6,572 nt of DNA from Methanobacteriota archaeon (GTDB taxonomy: Archaea; Thermoplasmatota; DTKX01; GCA-020343715). Shown here in pieces: positions 1 to 6,463 of this stretch. Each line of letters begins with the position of its first letter. Position 1 is the first letter of the stretch. The stretch spans positions 1-6,572 of the forward strand of contig JAUVRF010000100.1 of the NCBI GenBank assembly GCA_030597775.1, written 5' to 3'. The notes under the pieces are model-generated. The model made no database searches. It saw only the letters and a list, made by a program, of their open reading frames with translations, and was not told the origin of the DNA. The translations under genes and the position numbers were made by a program.

Positions 1-3000
1 CCGAGGATGACTGGAACGGATGGACGGGCGCGCCTGGACGTGTCGAGGTCGCCACCAAGGGCAGGGACGTCGAGCTGAAGGCCGCACCGGAGAGGGAGAT
101 CACCCCCACGGCACTCTTCACCGTCTCGACCATCGACGCCTTCGGGAGGCACGACCTCGCGGACGTGCATGTCGATGGGCACAATCCCACCCTCCGGGTC
201 CAGCAGGTCCCGATCGGCGGAGATATCATCCCACCCGGTAAGCAGGACGCGCTCAGGCTGGACCTGCGGGCCTACGGTGGACCCGTCACCCTGGACAACT
301 ACACCGTTGCAGGCGAGACCGACGAGATCATCGACACCAACGTAGGTCCCTTCGAGGTGGCTGTGGATTCGGTCACCGAGCTCACGATCGGTATGAAGGT
401 GACCGGGTCGATGGCCGAGCACTTGGTCACTCTCTACGTGGAGGACGAAGGGAGCTGGTCCGCTGGTGGATCGAACGTGATCGTCCAAGGATACCCCTAC
501 AAGGGCTATGTTCTCCGACCCCCTGACAATGTGGAGGTCGACGGGGCCTTCGGCGACTGGGACCTGGCTGGCTCCGGGACCATCGACGACACCCACGACG
601 ACGTCTTGCGGCATCCAGATGGTCCCCTCGAGGACCGGGGAGTGGACCTCACCGTCGTGTCGGCCGCCATCGGCGAGGATGAGTTGACCCTGTTCGTGGA
701 GGTCAGGGACGGGATGTTGGCCGGCATCAATGTACCCCATCTACCTGGTTCCATACCCCAGGGGGCCTTGGACATCGACGGGGACGGAAGGCTTGACCTG
801 GACGGGGACGGCATCGAGGACGGCATGGGCACCAGGGACGATGACTGGGACAACGATGATGGGCAGCCCGACGACCCCGACACCGATGTCCGGGACACTG
901 GTCCGGACGATGTGGACGAGGACGATGACAACGACGGGATCCCTGACTGGAACGACCCCGTCCGCGGAGGTCCCCACGTGCCTGGACCGCCGTCGGACCT
1001 TCCCGCCCTCGAGGGCAGGGACGTGGTGGAGTTCCTCATGGACACCGATGGGGACACCTCCACCGGTTACAGTCCCGACGGATATCCCCTGGGTGCCGAT
1101 CACAGGGTCCTCGTTACCGGGCGGAACGGTCGTGTCACCATATCCACTCTCTTCCAGCACCAGGGTTCCAGCCCCAGCAGTTGGAGCTGGGGATCGAGCG
1201 GGGCTGTCGAGTACGGTATCGATGCGACCCGCCTCGAGGTGGCCGTCGGGCTGACCGACCTTGCCGCGGACGGGAACATCTCTTTACTCGTCCGTGCAAC
1301 GGGTTGGACGGGAGCCAAGGACTGGTCCGACCGCCTTCTGGAGGGCGAGCTGGACGCACTGGGACAGGTCAATGTGGGTGGCGAGGTCGGTGCTCTCGAC
1401 CCCTACGCACTCACCGACACCGGTGGCTTCTCCATCTCGCCCACCGGGACGACCTGGACCGGAAAGAACGGACCATCGGACAACGGGGCGATAGTGGACG
1501 TGGCCGTGGGGAACGGAGCCCAGACCGGATACGTCTACGCGCTCACTGCCAAGGGCAAGGTCTACGTTACCACCAGGGCGGTGAACGGTTGGACCGAGTA
1601 CGGTCAGGGGCTTCCCAGCAAGCCGGCTTCCTCGGCCTACGTGGCCATCGCATCAGGTGACGGAACGCTTGCAGGGTACGTCTACCTGCTCAGCAATGAT
1701 GGCTCGGTCTACGTCTGCGAGAGGGCCACGGGGGGTTGGACCTCCTACGGCCAGGGGTCCCCTGACATCCCGACGAGCACCTCGTACGTCGACCTGGCGG
1801 CCGGAGGAGAGGGATTGGAGGGGTACGTCTACGTCCTTCGCAGGGACGGCAAGGTGTACGTGGCGGACTCTGCGGTCCGAGGATGGACCCAGTACGGTCA
1901 GGGTAACCCGACCCTTGCCTCGACGGACCCTGACTTCTCCGCCATCGACGCTGGCGACGGGTCGACCAGAGGCTCGGTGTACATAATGAACGGTGCGGGC
2001 ACGACCTACATTGCGACCAGCGCCACCACGGGATGGACGAAGTACGGGACCGGGACCCCCAAGCTGACCGAGACCGAGGGATACGTGGACCTGGATGCCG
2101 GCAACTCGGCACTCCCAGGTCGTGTCCTGGTGATGAGGTCCGACGGGTCCGTCTACGTCTGCGATTCGGCGTCCTTGGGCTGGACTCGTTACGGGCAGGG
2201 AGTTCCCACGATACCCTCCGGTGTGGGTTACGTCGGTGTGGCCATGGGCGCCGACTCCCTTCCGGGATATGCCTACGTCGTGTCCGAGAACGGCAAGATC
2301 TACGTGACCACCAGCGCCGTGACCGGATGGACCAGCTACGGACAGGGTACCCCGTCCCTCCCCACATCGGGAGGTCACAGCTCGGTGACCGGGGACGGTT
2401 CGGTGATCTTCCTTCTGGCCCTGGACGGGACCGTCCACAAGAGCACCGACAGCGGTGACAGCTGGTCCACCTTCGGCACCGTGAGCCCCGATACCACGGG
2501 CTGGATATCTATCAACGTCGGGTCCGACGGGGACCTCTACGTCCTTTGCAGGGACGGGACGGTCCGGACCTCCGGGACCGGGGCCTCGTCATGGTCCGGG
2601 CACGGGGACGCAGGGACCGGCACCAGCTGGGTCTCGATGGCCGCTGACGACGACAGCTACCTCTACGCCCTGAGGTCGGACGGTGTCGCGGCCTACGCCA
2701 CCACATCCTCATCGACCTGGTCGACGAAGGGGGATGTGGGAGACAGCAACAGCTGGATATCCATGTCGGCATCCAGCGGGACCGGATACGTCTACGCCCT
2801 CCGGACCGACAGGGCCCTTTCCCGAGCGTCCGCCGGGACCTCGACCTCGTGGTCGACCTGGGCTGCTGCGGGATCCAACGATTATTCTTGGGTATCGACC
2901 GCCACCGACGGCACATACGTCTACGCCCTGCGCAACGACGGCAGGGTGGACAGGGCAACGGTGGCGGCCACCCCCGCCTGGAGCAATTCCCTGGGGGACG

Positions 3001-3179
3001 CGGGCACGGACACCGCTTGGACGGACATCGCGGTACCTATCCCCGAGGTGTCATCGCTGCTCCTGCAGACCCTTCTCACAGTCGTGCTGATCTTCGCCGT
3101 TCGAAGAAGGGTATCATCATCACGCTCACAGACCATTGAGAATACAGAACGATCAGAACATGGAGGACGAGAGAAATGA
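1..3179 (+). CDS. Large secreted surface protein, 5'-partial: DOMON-like domain with calcium-binding insert, tandem propeller repeats, C-terminal sorting anchor
   Basis: The reading frame (first full codon at base 3) is open from the window edge to TGA at 3177-3179, giving 1058 visible residues; numbering below starts at that codon. A GTG at 165 could be taken as a start, but the frame stays open and protein-like upstream of it, so the true start lies outside the window. Residues 1-175 are beta-rich and unassigned. Residues about 176-442 look like a DOMON/CBM9-type surface domain (VDGAFGDWD opening, 'DTDGDTSTGY' and 'GAD' motifs later), interrupted at 257-320 by an Asp-rich insert. Residues about 485-1011 hold eleven Trp-initiated tandem repeats that probably fold as beta-propeller blades. 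A Pro-Glu, hydrophobic stretch and Arg-Arg-Arg follow, then a 22-residue hydrophilic tail. The stop overlaps the next start by 4 bases. No enzyme motif is visible; a binding or structural role at the cell surface is inferred. The coding call is near certain, the function is not. Confidence 0.93.
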   Translation, partial: EDDWNGWTGAPGRVEVATKGRDVELKAAPEREITPTALFTVSTIDAFGRHDLADVHVDGHNPTLRVQQVPIGGDIIPPGKQDALRLDLRAYGGPVTLDNYTVAGETDEIIDTNVGPFEVAVDSVTELTIGMKVTGSMAEHLVTLYVEDEGSWSAGGSNVIVQGYPYKGYVLRPPDNVEVDGAFGDWDLAGSGTIDDTHDDVLRHPDGPLEDRGVDLTVVSAAIGEDELTLFVEVRDGMLAGINVPHLPGSIPQGALDIDGDGRLDLDGDGIEDGMGTRDDDWDNDDGQPDDPDTDVRDTGPDDVDEDDDNDGIPDWNDPVRGGPHVPGPPSDLPALEGRDVVEFLMDTDGDTSTGYSPDGYPLGADHRVLVTGRNGRVTISTLFQHQGSSPSSWSWGSSGAVEYGIDATRLEVAVGLTDLAADGNISLLVRATGWTGAKDWSDRLLEGELDALGQVNVGGEVGALDPYALTDTGGFSISPTGTTWTGKNGPSDNGAIVDVAVGNGAQTGYVYALTAKGKVYVTTRAVNGWTEYGQGLPSKPASSAYVAIASGDGTLAGYVYLLSNDGSVYVCERATGGWTSYGQGSPDIPTSTSYVDLAAGGEGLEGYVYVLRRDGKVYVADSAVRGWTQYGQGNPTLASTDPDFSAIDAGDGSTRGSVYIMNGAGTTYIATSATTGWTKYGTGTPKLTETEGYVDLDAGNSALPGRVLVMRSDGSVYVCDSASLGWTRYGQGVPTIPSGVGYVGVAMGADSLPGYAYVVSENGKIYVTTSAVTGWTSYGQGTPSLPTSGGHSSVTGDGSVIFLLALDGTVHKSTDSGDSWSTFGTVSPDTTGWISINVGSDGDLYVLCRDGTVRTSGTGASSWSGHGDAGTGTSWVSMAADDDSYLYALRSDGVAAYATTSSSTWSTKGDVGDSNSWISMSASSGTGYVYALRTDRALSRASAGTSTSWSTWAAAGSNDYSWVSTATDGTYVYALRNDGRVDRATVAATPAWSNSLGDAGTDTAWTDIAVPIPEVSSLLLQTLLTVVLIFAVRRRVSSSRSQTIENTERSEHGGREK
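528..1340 (+). other. DOMON/CBM9-like domain split by an insert
   Basis: Within the first protein (residues about 176-446). The opening motif VDGAFGDWD followed by acidic residues and 'VDLTVVSAAIGEDELTLFVEV' style strands is typical of the sugar- or ligand-binding 'DG..DW' domains found in secreted archaeal and bacterial proteins. After the Asp-rich insert the domain resumes with 'VVEFLMDTDGDTSTGY', then 'GADHRVLVTG', 'YGIDATRLEVAVGL' and a closing 'DWSD'. The two halves together make one plausible beta-sandwich, so I read the insert as sitting in a loop. Family assignment is from motif memory only; a profile search would settle it. Confidence 0.55.
771..962 (+). other. Asp-rich thrombospondin type 3-like calcium-binding insert
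   Basis: Of the 64 residues encoded here 27 are aspartate. They include DxDGDG-type loops ('DIDGDGRLDLDGDG') and a terminal 'DDDNDGIPDWND', the hallmark of thrombospondin type 3 / EF-hand-like repeats that bind calcium in extracellular proteins. Calcium binding is therefore expected from the family, while its role here (rigidifying a loop or spacer inside the flanking beta domain) is inferred. Confidence 0.75.
1455..2462 (+). repeat. Protein repeat array A: Trp-started propeller-like units of about 49 residues
   Basis: Units begin at the Trp codons at 1455, 1590, 1737, 1884, 2034, 2181 and 2328. The spacings are 45 residues for the first unit, then 49, 49, 50, 49 and 49; the last unit of 45 residues runs to the Trp at 2463. 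The consensus is G-W-T-x-Y-G-Q-G-x-P, a variable loop, Y-V-x-(I/L/V)-A-x-G, a loop ending in G, then Y-V-Y-x-L-x-x-D-G-x-V-Y-V and a short A-x-x-G turn. This is four short strands per unit, as in a beta-propeller blade (tectonin-like or Asp-box-like in appearance). The DNA copies differ at many third positions, so the duplications are old and protein-level selection has kept the motif. Confidence 0.8.
2463..3035 (+). repeat. Protein repeat array B: shorter propeller-like units of 42-44 residues
   Basis: Trp codons at 2463, 2592, 2718, 2850 and 2979 mark units of 43, 42, 44 and 43 residues plus a closing half-unit ending in 'WTDIAVP'. The array keeps the W-S-x-x-G, S-W-(V/I)-S-(I/M)-x-x and Y-(V/L)-Y-(A/V)-L-R-x-D-G strands of array A but lacks the extra loop and the YGQG-x-P signature. 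A textbook Asp-box, 'STDSGDSW', at 2442-2465 sits at the junction of the two arrays. The closing half-unit could complete a blade with the first strand of an array, the usual way propellers close. Confidence 0.75.
3042..3110 (+). other. PEF-CTERM-like C-terminal sorting/anchor signal
   Basis: The codons spell Ile-Pro-Glu-Val (the Pro codon at 3042), a hydrophobic stretch of about 17 residues (3051-3101) and Arg-Arg-Arg (3102-3110). Archaeal PEF-CTERM and related signals have this three-part form and are processed by archaeosortases, so anchoring to the outer face with possible lipid transfer is plausible. Val replaces the usual Phe after Pro-Glu, and a hydrophilic tail continues after the Arg cluster, so a plain transmembrane anchor is the alternative. 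Confidence 0.5.
3162..3166 (+). promoter_or_regulatory. Ribosome-binding site GGAGG of the second gene
   Basis: GGAGG lies 9 bases before the ATG at 3176 and is complementary to the CCUCC at the 3' end of 16S rRNA. It lies inside the last codons of the upstream gene, so ribosomes finishing that gene arrive directly at this site. It favours ATG 3176 over the in-frame ATG eight codons later. Confidence 0.85.
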
Positions 3180-3262
3180 GAAAGCATCGAGGAGGGTTGA
3201 TGGTCGCCATCATCGCCCTCGGAACGATACTATTTGTCTCCCTCGCCCTGGGAGTGGCTGGC
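3176..3262 (+). other. N-terminal Sec signal peptide
   Basis: The first 29 codons give four basic residues in the first five positions after Met, Gly-Gly, then a continuous hydrophobic core to Val27-Ala28-Gly29, followed by Glu-Ser-His and mature acidic sequence. There is no twin-arginine motif and no lipobox Cys. The product is therefore expected to be exported by Sec, with the C-terminal helix as the only anchor. Confidence 0.85.
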
Positions 3263-6200
3263 GAGAGCCACACCTGGGACGACGGGATGGACTTCGAGGG
3301 CGGCGAATACGATGCCACGATATGGGACGCCGAGGCGGAGGGGATCACCCTCACGGGGAGGGACATCTTCTGGAAGTACAGGAGCAACCCGGTGGTCATA
3401 GAGGGCTCCGGAGGGGCCTGGGATGACGAGGGGCTGTCCGATCCGTGTGTTGTCTTCGCCAAAGGCAAGTTCTACCTCTACTACACCGGGTTTGATGGTA
3501 CCGACTACGCCATAGGCCTGGCCAGGTCCGACGACGCCATGGGCTTCGCCAAGTACGGCAGCGCTGCCGTGCTCACCAAGGGAACCGGATACGACGGCAC
3601 CGCAGTCCGTGAGCCTTCCGTCATATTCGAGGACGGTATCTTCAAGATGTGGTACACCGCCATCAACGGAGCCACTCAGAGCATTGCATACGCCACATCC
3701 AAAGATGGTCTCAGCTGGGCCAAGTATGGAAGCAACCCTGTGCTTAGCAAGCCCTCATCGGGTTGGGGATCGGTCGAGTTCGGGGACCCTTGCGTCATCA
3801 AGGTGGACGGGGTGTACATGATGTACCTGTCCGGCAGCTCGGTCCTCAACAGCAAGCTGATGGGCATCGCCACCTCTGGGGACGGCACCATCTGGACCCT
3901 CAGCAGCTCCAATCCCCTTGTCTCAAAGGCGACGAGCCCCGACTTCGGGCAGCAGGAGATATGCGACGTTGCAGTGGTCAAGGACGGGCCGCTCTTCCGG
4001 ATGTACTTCAGCGGGAGGAACAGCGCGATAGCTGTTTACAAGATCGGCTACGGCGAGTCCTTCGACGGCCTCGACTGGGACCTCCATGAATCGGTGTTCC
4101 TTGACGTTGGAAGCAGCGGCACCTTTGACGACACTCAGACCATGAGCCCTGGGGTCCTCTATGACGATGGCAACATCTACATGGTGTACAATGGAGACGA
4201 CAGCACCGACCAGGAGCTGGGTCTAGCCACTTATAAAACATGGATCGTCAACGCGGGTCTTCCGACGAACCCCATCTTTGGTACTGGTAGCACGTACGAT
4301 TTCATTCACCTGTTGGACCCCTGCGTCCTCAAACCCCCCTCGGGTGTGTACACCATGTTCTACGGCTGCTACGGCGGCGCCTCCTACCCCTACGCCATCG
4401 CGAAGGCCACCTCAACCACGGCCACCTTCAGCTCCGGTAGCAAGTACACCTCTAACCCCGTCCTCTCTCGCGGGTCCTCCGGCGATTGGGACGACGATCG
4501 GGTTGGGAATCCCAGCGTGATCTTCGAGCATGGCCTTTACAAGATGTGGTACGCGGGTTACGATAGCTCTGTCTGGAAGATAGGATACGCCACGTCATCC
4601 AACGGCAACACCTGGACAAAGTACGCCAGCAATCCCATCCTCTCTGGTACCTCTGGTGAATGGGATGCCAGTGGGGTCTATGACCCTTGGGTCATCAAGA
4701 TCGGACAGACCTACCATATGTGGTACGCGGGTTACACCGGGAGCAGCGGTGACTTTATCGGTCATGCCACCTCCTCCGATGGTATCGACTGGACCAAGGA
4801 CAGCGCAAATCCAGTGCTAGGCCCGGAGCCTGAGAACAAATGGGAGCAGTACTACATTTCGAATCCAACCGTTATTTGGGAGAACGGTCAGTTCGTGATG
4901 TACTACAGCGGTACCTACCAGCTCACCGGCAAACACCGAGTGGGTCGTGCATTCAGTCATGATGGCGGCAACTGGACCCGTGACAGGGACAACCCCGTCC
5001 TCGACTGGGGCAACTCCACCGTATGGAACGACAACGGTGTCATACTGGGCTCTGTGTTCGTCGAAGGAGGATACCATCATTTCTATTATCAGGGTCACAG
5101 CGGTTCCAACTGGTTGATCGGATATGCTACCTACGCTACGACCAAAGGGACCTACACCACCCCGATCCTGGACGCCTCGGGCCACTGGCCTGTGGAATGG
5201 GGACGGCTCTCATGGGACGCCGAAACACCACTAGGGACCTACCTCAAGTTCCAGGTTGCCACCAACAACGGGGGCACAATTTGGAAGTTCGTTGGTCCCG
5301 ACGGCAGTGGAGACACCTACTTCACTGCATCGGACCTGGGTATGCACCTGTTCCAGTCGGGCAAGTTCATCAGGGTCAGGGCCTTCTTCGAGACCGACGA
5401 CCTTACCGAGTTCATGCCCCTCCTCCGTACCATCACCGTCACCTTCTCCCAGCGGACGGCCCCCTCGCCTCCCCTGGTCACCGTGACGTCACCCAATGGC
5501 GGGGAGGACTGGATGAAGACCAAGACGTACCCCATCACATGGACGTCCCAGGGGAATCTGTTCAGCACCTCGCTGTCCATCGATTATTCCACTGATAACG
5601 GCACAACCTGGACCTCCATCACCTCCGGTACGGCCGACAAGGGTACCTACAAGTGGACCGTACCCAATACCGAGACCTCCGGGGCCTTGATCAAGGTGAC
5701 CATCACGGACATCGATGGCGCCAGGAGCTTCGATATCTCCGACGCCACCTTCGCCATCGACCCACCCGCTCCAAAGGCTGGCGGGTTCTTCTTCCCGGCC
5801 AATGGCGATGTGATGTCACCCGGGACAACGATGCTATCATGGAACGTGGAGGACCCCTGGGGGTTGGCCGAGGCACCTCTGACGCTGGACCTTACCACCG
5901 ACGGGGGCCTCACCTGGTCCTCCGTGGCCGAACGCATGCCGTTCTCCGATGGCATCCAATGGGAAGTGCCGGACCTTGAAGCCAGCTCGGACAGATGCCG
6001 GCTCCGCCTGACGGTGCACACCTGGCTCGGTGACCTCTCGACCATCGAGTCGGGGGAGTTCTCCATCGATGTCAGGTCACCCCGGATAACCGTTCAGGTC
6101 ATCGAAGGGAGCGTCATCGTGGGCGAGGAGTTCGAGATATCGGCCGTCGTGGAGGACGACCTTGGGAACCTGGACGTGATCCTTCATATCGAGGGCACCG

Positions 6201-6463
6201 ACGGTGAGATGGAATACCCGATGACAAAGGGCAACGATGGTACCTGGACCCATGGATACATCCCGGATGACGGTGACATGAGGTTGTGGGTCACCGCCTC
6301 GGACGGCGCCCACGAGACCGCGTCCATGGCACAGGCCTTGGACGTCAAGAAGGCGGCGGTAGGCTCCTCGGCGACCCCTGGCCTCGCCCTCGAGCTTGTC
6401 ATCGCCGCTGGTCTTGCGGTTGTCCTGCTCCTGGTGGTCATCCTCATCAGGAAGCGGACCTGA
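3176..6463 (+). CDS. Secreted, membrane-anchored protein with two tandem five-bladed GH43/GH32/GH130-like propellers and Ig-like domains
   Basis: The product is 1095 residues. The start ATG overlaps the previous stop (ATGA) and has GGAGG 9 bases upstream. Residues 1-29 form a signal peptide (basic RKHR, hydrophobic core 8-27, likely cleavage near VAG|ES). Ten repeats of 57-64 residues follow, centred on D/E/N-P-x-V motifs at residues 89, 146, 204, 264 (as CDVA), 324, then 381, 445, 503, 563 and 624. Blades share 'G.Y.MWYAGY', 'IGYATS.DG..W.K' and 'NPVL', typical of the five-bladed propeller fold of GH32/43/68/130 and COG2152-like predicted glycosidases. Residues about 660-758 form an accessory beta-sandwich ('LSWDAETPLGTYLKFQVAT'), 768-862 a Kre9/KNH-like Ig domain ('YPITWTSQG', 'YKWTVP'), 864-962 and 966-1057 further Ig-like domains, and 1070-1091 a membrane helix followed by RKRT. 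Catalytic residues are not clear, so glycan binding or hydrolysis are both possible. Confidence 0.93.
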   Translation: MRKHRGGLMVAIIALGTILFVSLALGVAGESHTWDDGMDFEGGEYDATIWDAEAEGITLTGRDIFWKYRSNPVVIEGSGGAWDDEGLSDPCVVFAKGKFYLYYTGFDGTDYAIGLARSDDAMGFAKYGSAAVLTKGTGYDGTAVREPSVIFEDGIFKMWYTAINGATQSIAYATSKDGLSWAKYGSNPVLSKPSSGWGSVEFGDPCVIKVDGVYMMYLSGSSVLNSKLMGIATSGDGTIWTLSSSNPLVSKATSPDFGQQEICDVAVVKDGPLFRMYFSGRNSAIAVYKIGYGESFDGLDWDLHESVFLDVGSSGTFDDTQTMSPGVLYDDGNIYMVYNGDDSTDQELGLATYKTWIVNAGLPTNPIFGTGSTYDFIHLLDPCVLKPPSGVYTMFYGCYGGASYPYAIAKATSTTATFSSGSKYTSNPVLSRGSSGDWDDDRVGNPSVIFEHGLYKMWYAGYDSSVWKIGYATSSNGNTWTKYASNPILSGTSGEWDASGVYDPWVIKIGQTYHMWYAGYTGSSGDFIGHATSSDGIDWTKDSANPVLGPEPENKWEQYYISNPTVIWENGQFVMYYSGTYQLTGKHRVGRAFSHDGGNWTRDRDNPVLDWGNSTVWNDNGVILGSVFVEGGYHHFYYQGHSGSNWLIGYATYATTKGTYTTPILDASGHWPVEWGRLSWDAETPLGTYLKFQVATNNGGTIWKFVGPDGSGDTYFTASDLGMHLFQSGKFIRVRAFFETDDLTEFMPLLRTITVTFSQRTAPSPPLVTVTSPNGGEDWMKTKTYPITWTSQGNLFSTSLSIDYSTDNGTTWTSITSGTADKGTYKWTVPNTETSGALIKVTITDIDGARSFDISDATFAIDPPAPKAGGFFFPANGDVMSPGTTMLSWNVEDPWGLAEAPLTLDLTTDGGLTWSSVAERMPFSDGIQWEVPDLEASSDRCRLRLTVHTWLGDLSTIESGEFSIDVRSPRITVQVIEGSVIVGEEFEISAVVEDDLGNLDVILHIEGTDGEMEYPMTKGNDGTWTHGYIPDDGDMRLWVTASDGAHETASMAQALDVKKAAVGSSATPGLALELVIAAGLAVVLLLVVILIRKRT
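3380..4225 (+). repeat. First five-bladed propeller (blades 1-5)
   Basis: Blade motif codons lie at 3440 (SDPCVVF), 3611 (REPSVIF), 3785 (GDPCVIK), 3965 (ICDVAVV) and 4145 (MSPGVLY), spaced 57, 58, 60 and 60 residues. Each is followed by 'G.(F/Y).(M/L)(W/Y)Y' and then, after about 20 residues, an 'IG.A.S.DG' strand; blades 2 and 3 keep the closing 'W....SNP' motif best. The variable first residue (D, E, D, D, S) lies where GH43/GH32-type enzymes place central-channel acidic residues, but I see no classical WMNDPNG, RDP plus EC, or EGP set. Boundaries are approximate. Confidence 0.8.
4270..5140 (+). repeat. Second five-bladed propeller (blades 6-10)
   Basis: Blade motif codons lie at 4316 (LDPCVLK), 4508 (GNPSVIF), 4682 (YDPWVIK), 4862 (SNPTVIW) and 5045 (LGSVFVE), spaced 64, 58, 60 and 61 residues. 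The MWYAGY and 'ATSS.G..WTK...NP(I/V)L' strands are better conserved than in the first propeller. Asn replaces Asp in two blades and the last blade has lost the acidic residue, which argues against a normal acid/base pair in this copy. The two propellers look like an internal duplication followed by divergence. Confidence 0.8.
5153..5449 (+). other. Accessory beta-sandwich domain after the propellers
   Basis: Residues about 660-758 begin with 'TPILDASG', continue through 'WGRLSWDAETPLGT' and 'LKFQVATNN', then 'FVGPDGSGDTYF' and a 'GKFIRVRAFFETDD' strand, and end in 'LRTITVTF'. This pattern recurs in secreted multidomain archaeal and bacterial proteins next to propellers and Ig domains, and resembles jelly-roll carbohydrate-binding modules. 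I cannot name the family with certainty; a structural or ligand-binding role is inferred. Confidence 0.5.
5477..6346 (+). other. Three Ig-like beta-sandwich domains forming a stalk
   Basis: The first (5477-5761) matches the Kre9/KNH-like pattern: 'SPNGGEDW', 'YPITWTSQG', 'IDYSTDNGTTW', 'GTYKWTVPN'. The second (about 5765-6061) repeats it in worn form: 'FPANGDVMSPGT', 'LSWNV', 'LTTDGGLTW', 'IQWEVPDL'. The third (about 6071-6346) is a cadherin/PKD-style Ig fold with 'SPRITVQV', 'FEISAVVEDDLGN', 'YIPDDGDMRLWVTASDG'. Their position between the propellers and the membrane helix suggests a spacer that holds the propellers away from the membrane. Confidence 0.7.
6383..6448 (+). other. C-terminal transmembrane anchor of the second protein
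   Basis: Residues 1070-1091 are hydrophobic (broken only by Glu1073) and are followed by the terminal Arg-Lys-Arg-Thr, a stop-transfer arrangement that places the bulk of the protein outside. There is a Pro-Gly just before it, but no PGF or PEF motif, so unlike its partner this protein is probably anchored by a plain helix. Confidence 0.85.

Noticed and set aside
165..170. GTG at 165 as the start of the first large gene
   Set aside because: The frame is open without stops back to the window edge, with the same codon bias and beta-rich protein character. There is no ribosome-binding site before 165, and no signal peptide follows it although the protein is clearly exported.
1653..2438. Long minus-strand open frame (261 codons) opposite the repeat array
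   Set aside because: It is antisense to well-defined protein repeats. Its Val/Arg/Gly-rich sequence mirrors the plus-strand codon bias, so it is a shadow frame of GC-rich coding DNA.
1455..3035. Regular repeats as a CRISPR array or DNA satellite
   Set aside because: The period is in whole codons, the copies differ mostly at third positions, and the frame stays open. These are protein repeats, not identical DNA repeats with spacers.
2849..3139. Plus-strand open frame overlapping the 3' end of the first gene, considered as a frameshifted true C-terminus
   Set aside because: Its sequence has no anchor or beta-repeat character. The annotated frame carries the final repeat, the membrane segment and the Arg cluster without a break.
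3200..3202. In-frame ATG at codon 9 as the start of the second gene
   Set aside because: It would remove the basic n-region of the signal peptide and lies too far from the GGAGG; ATG 3176 has correct spacing and the ATGA overlap.
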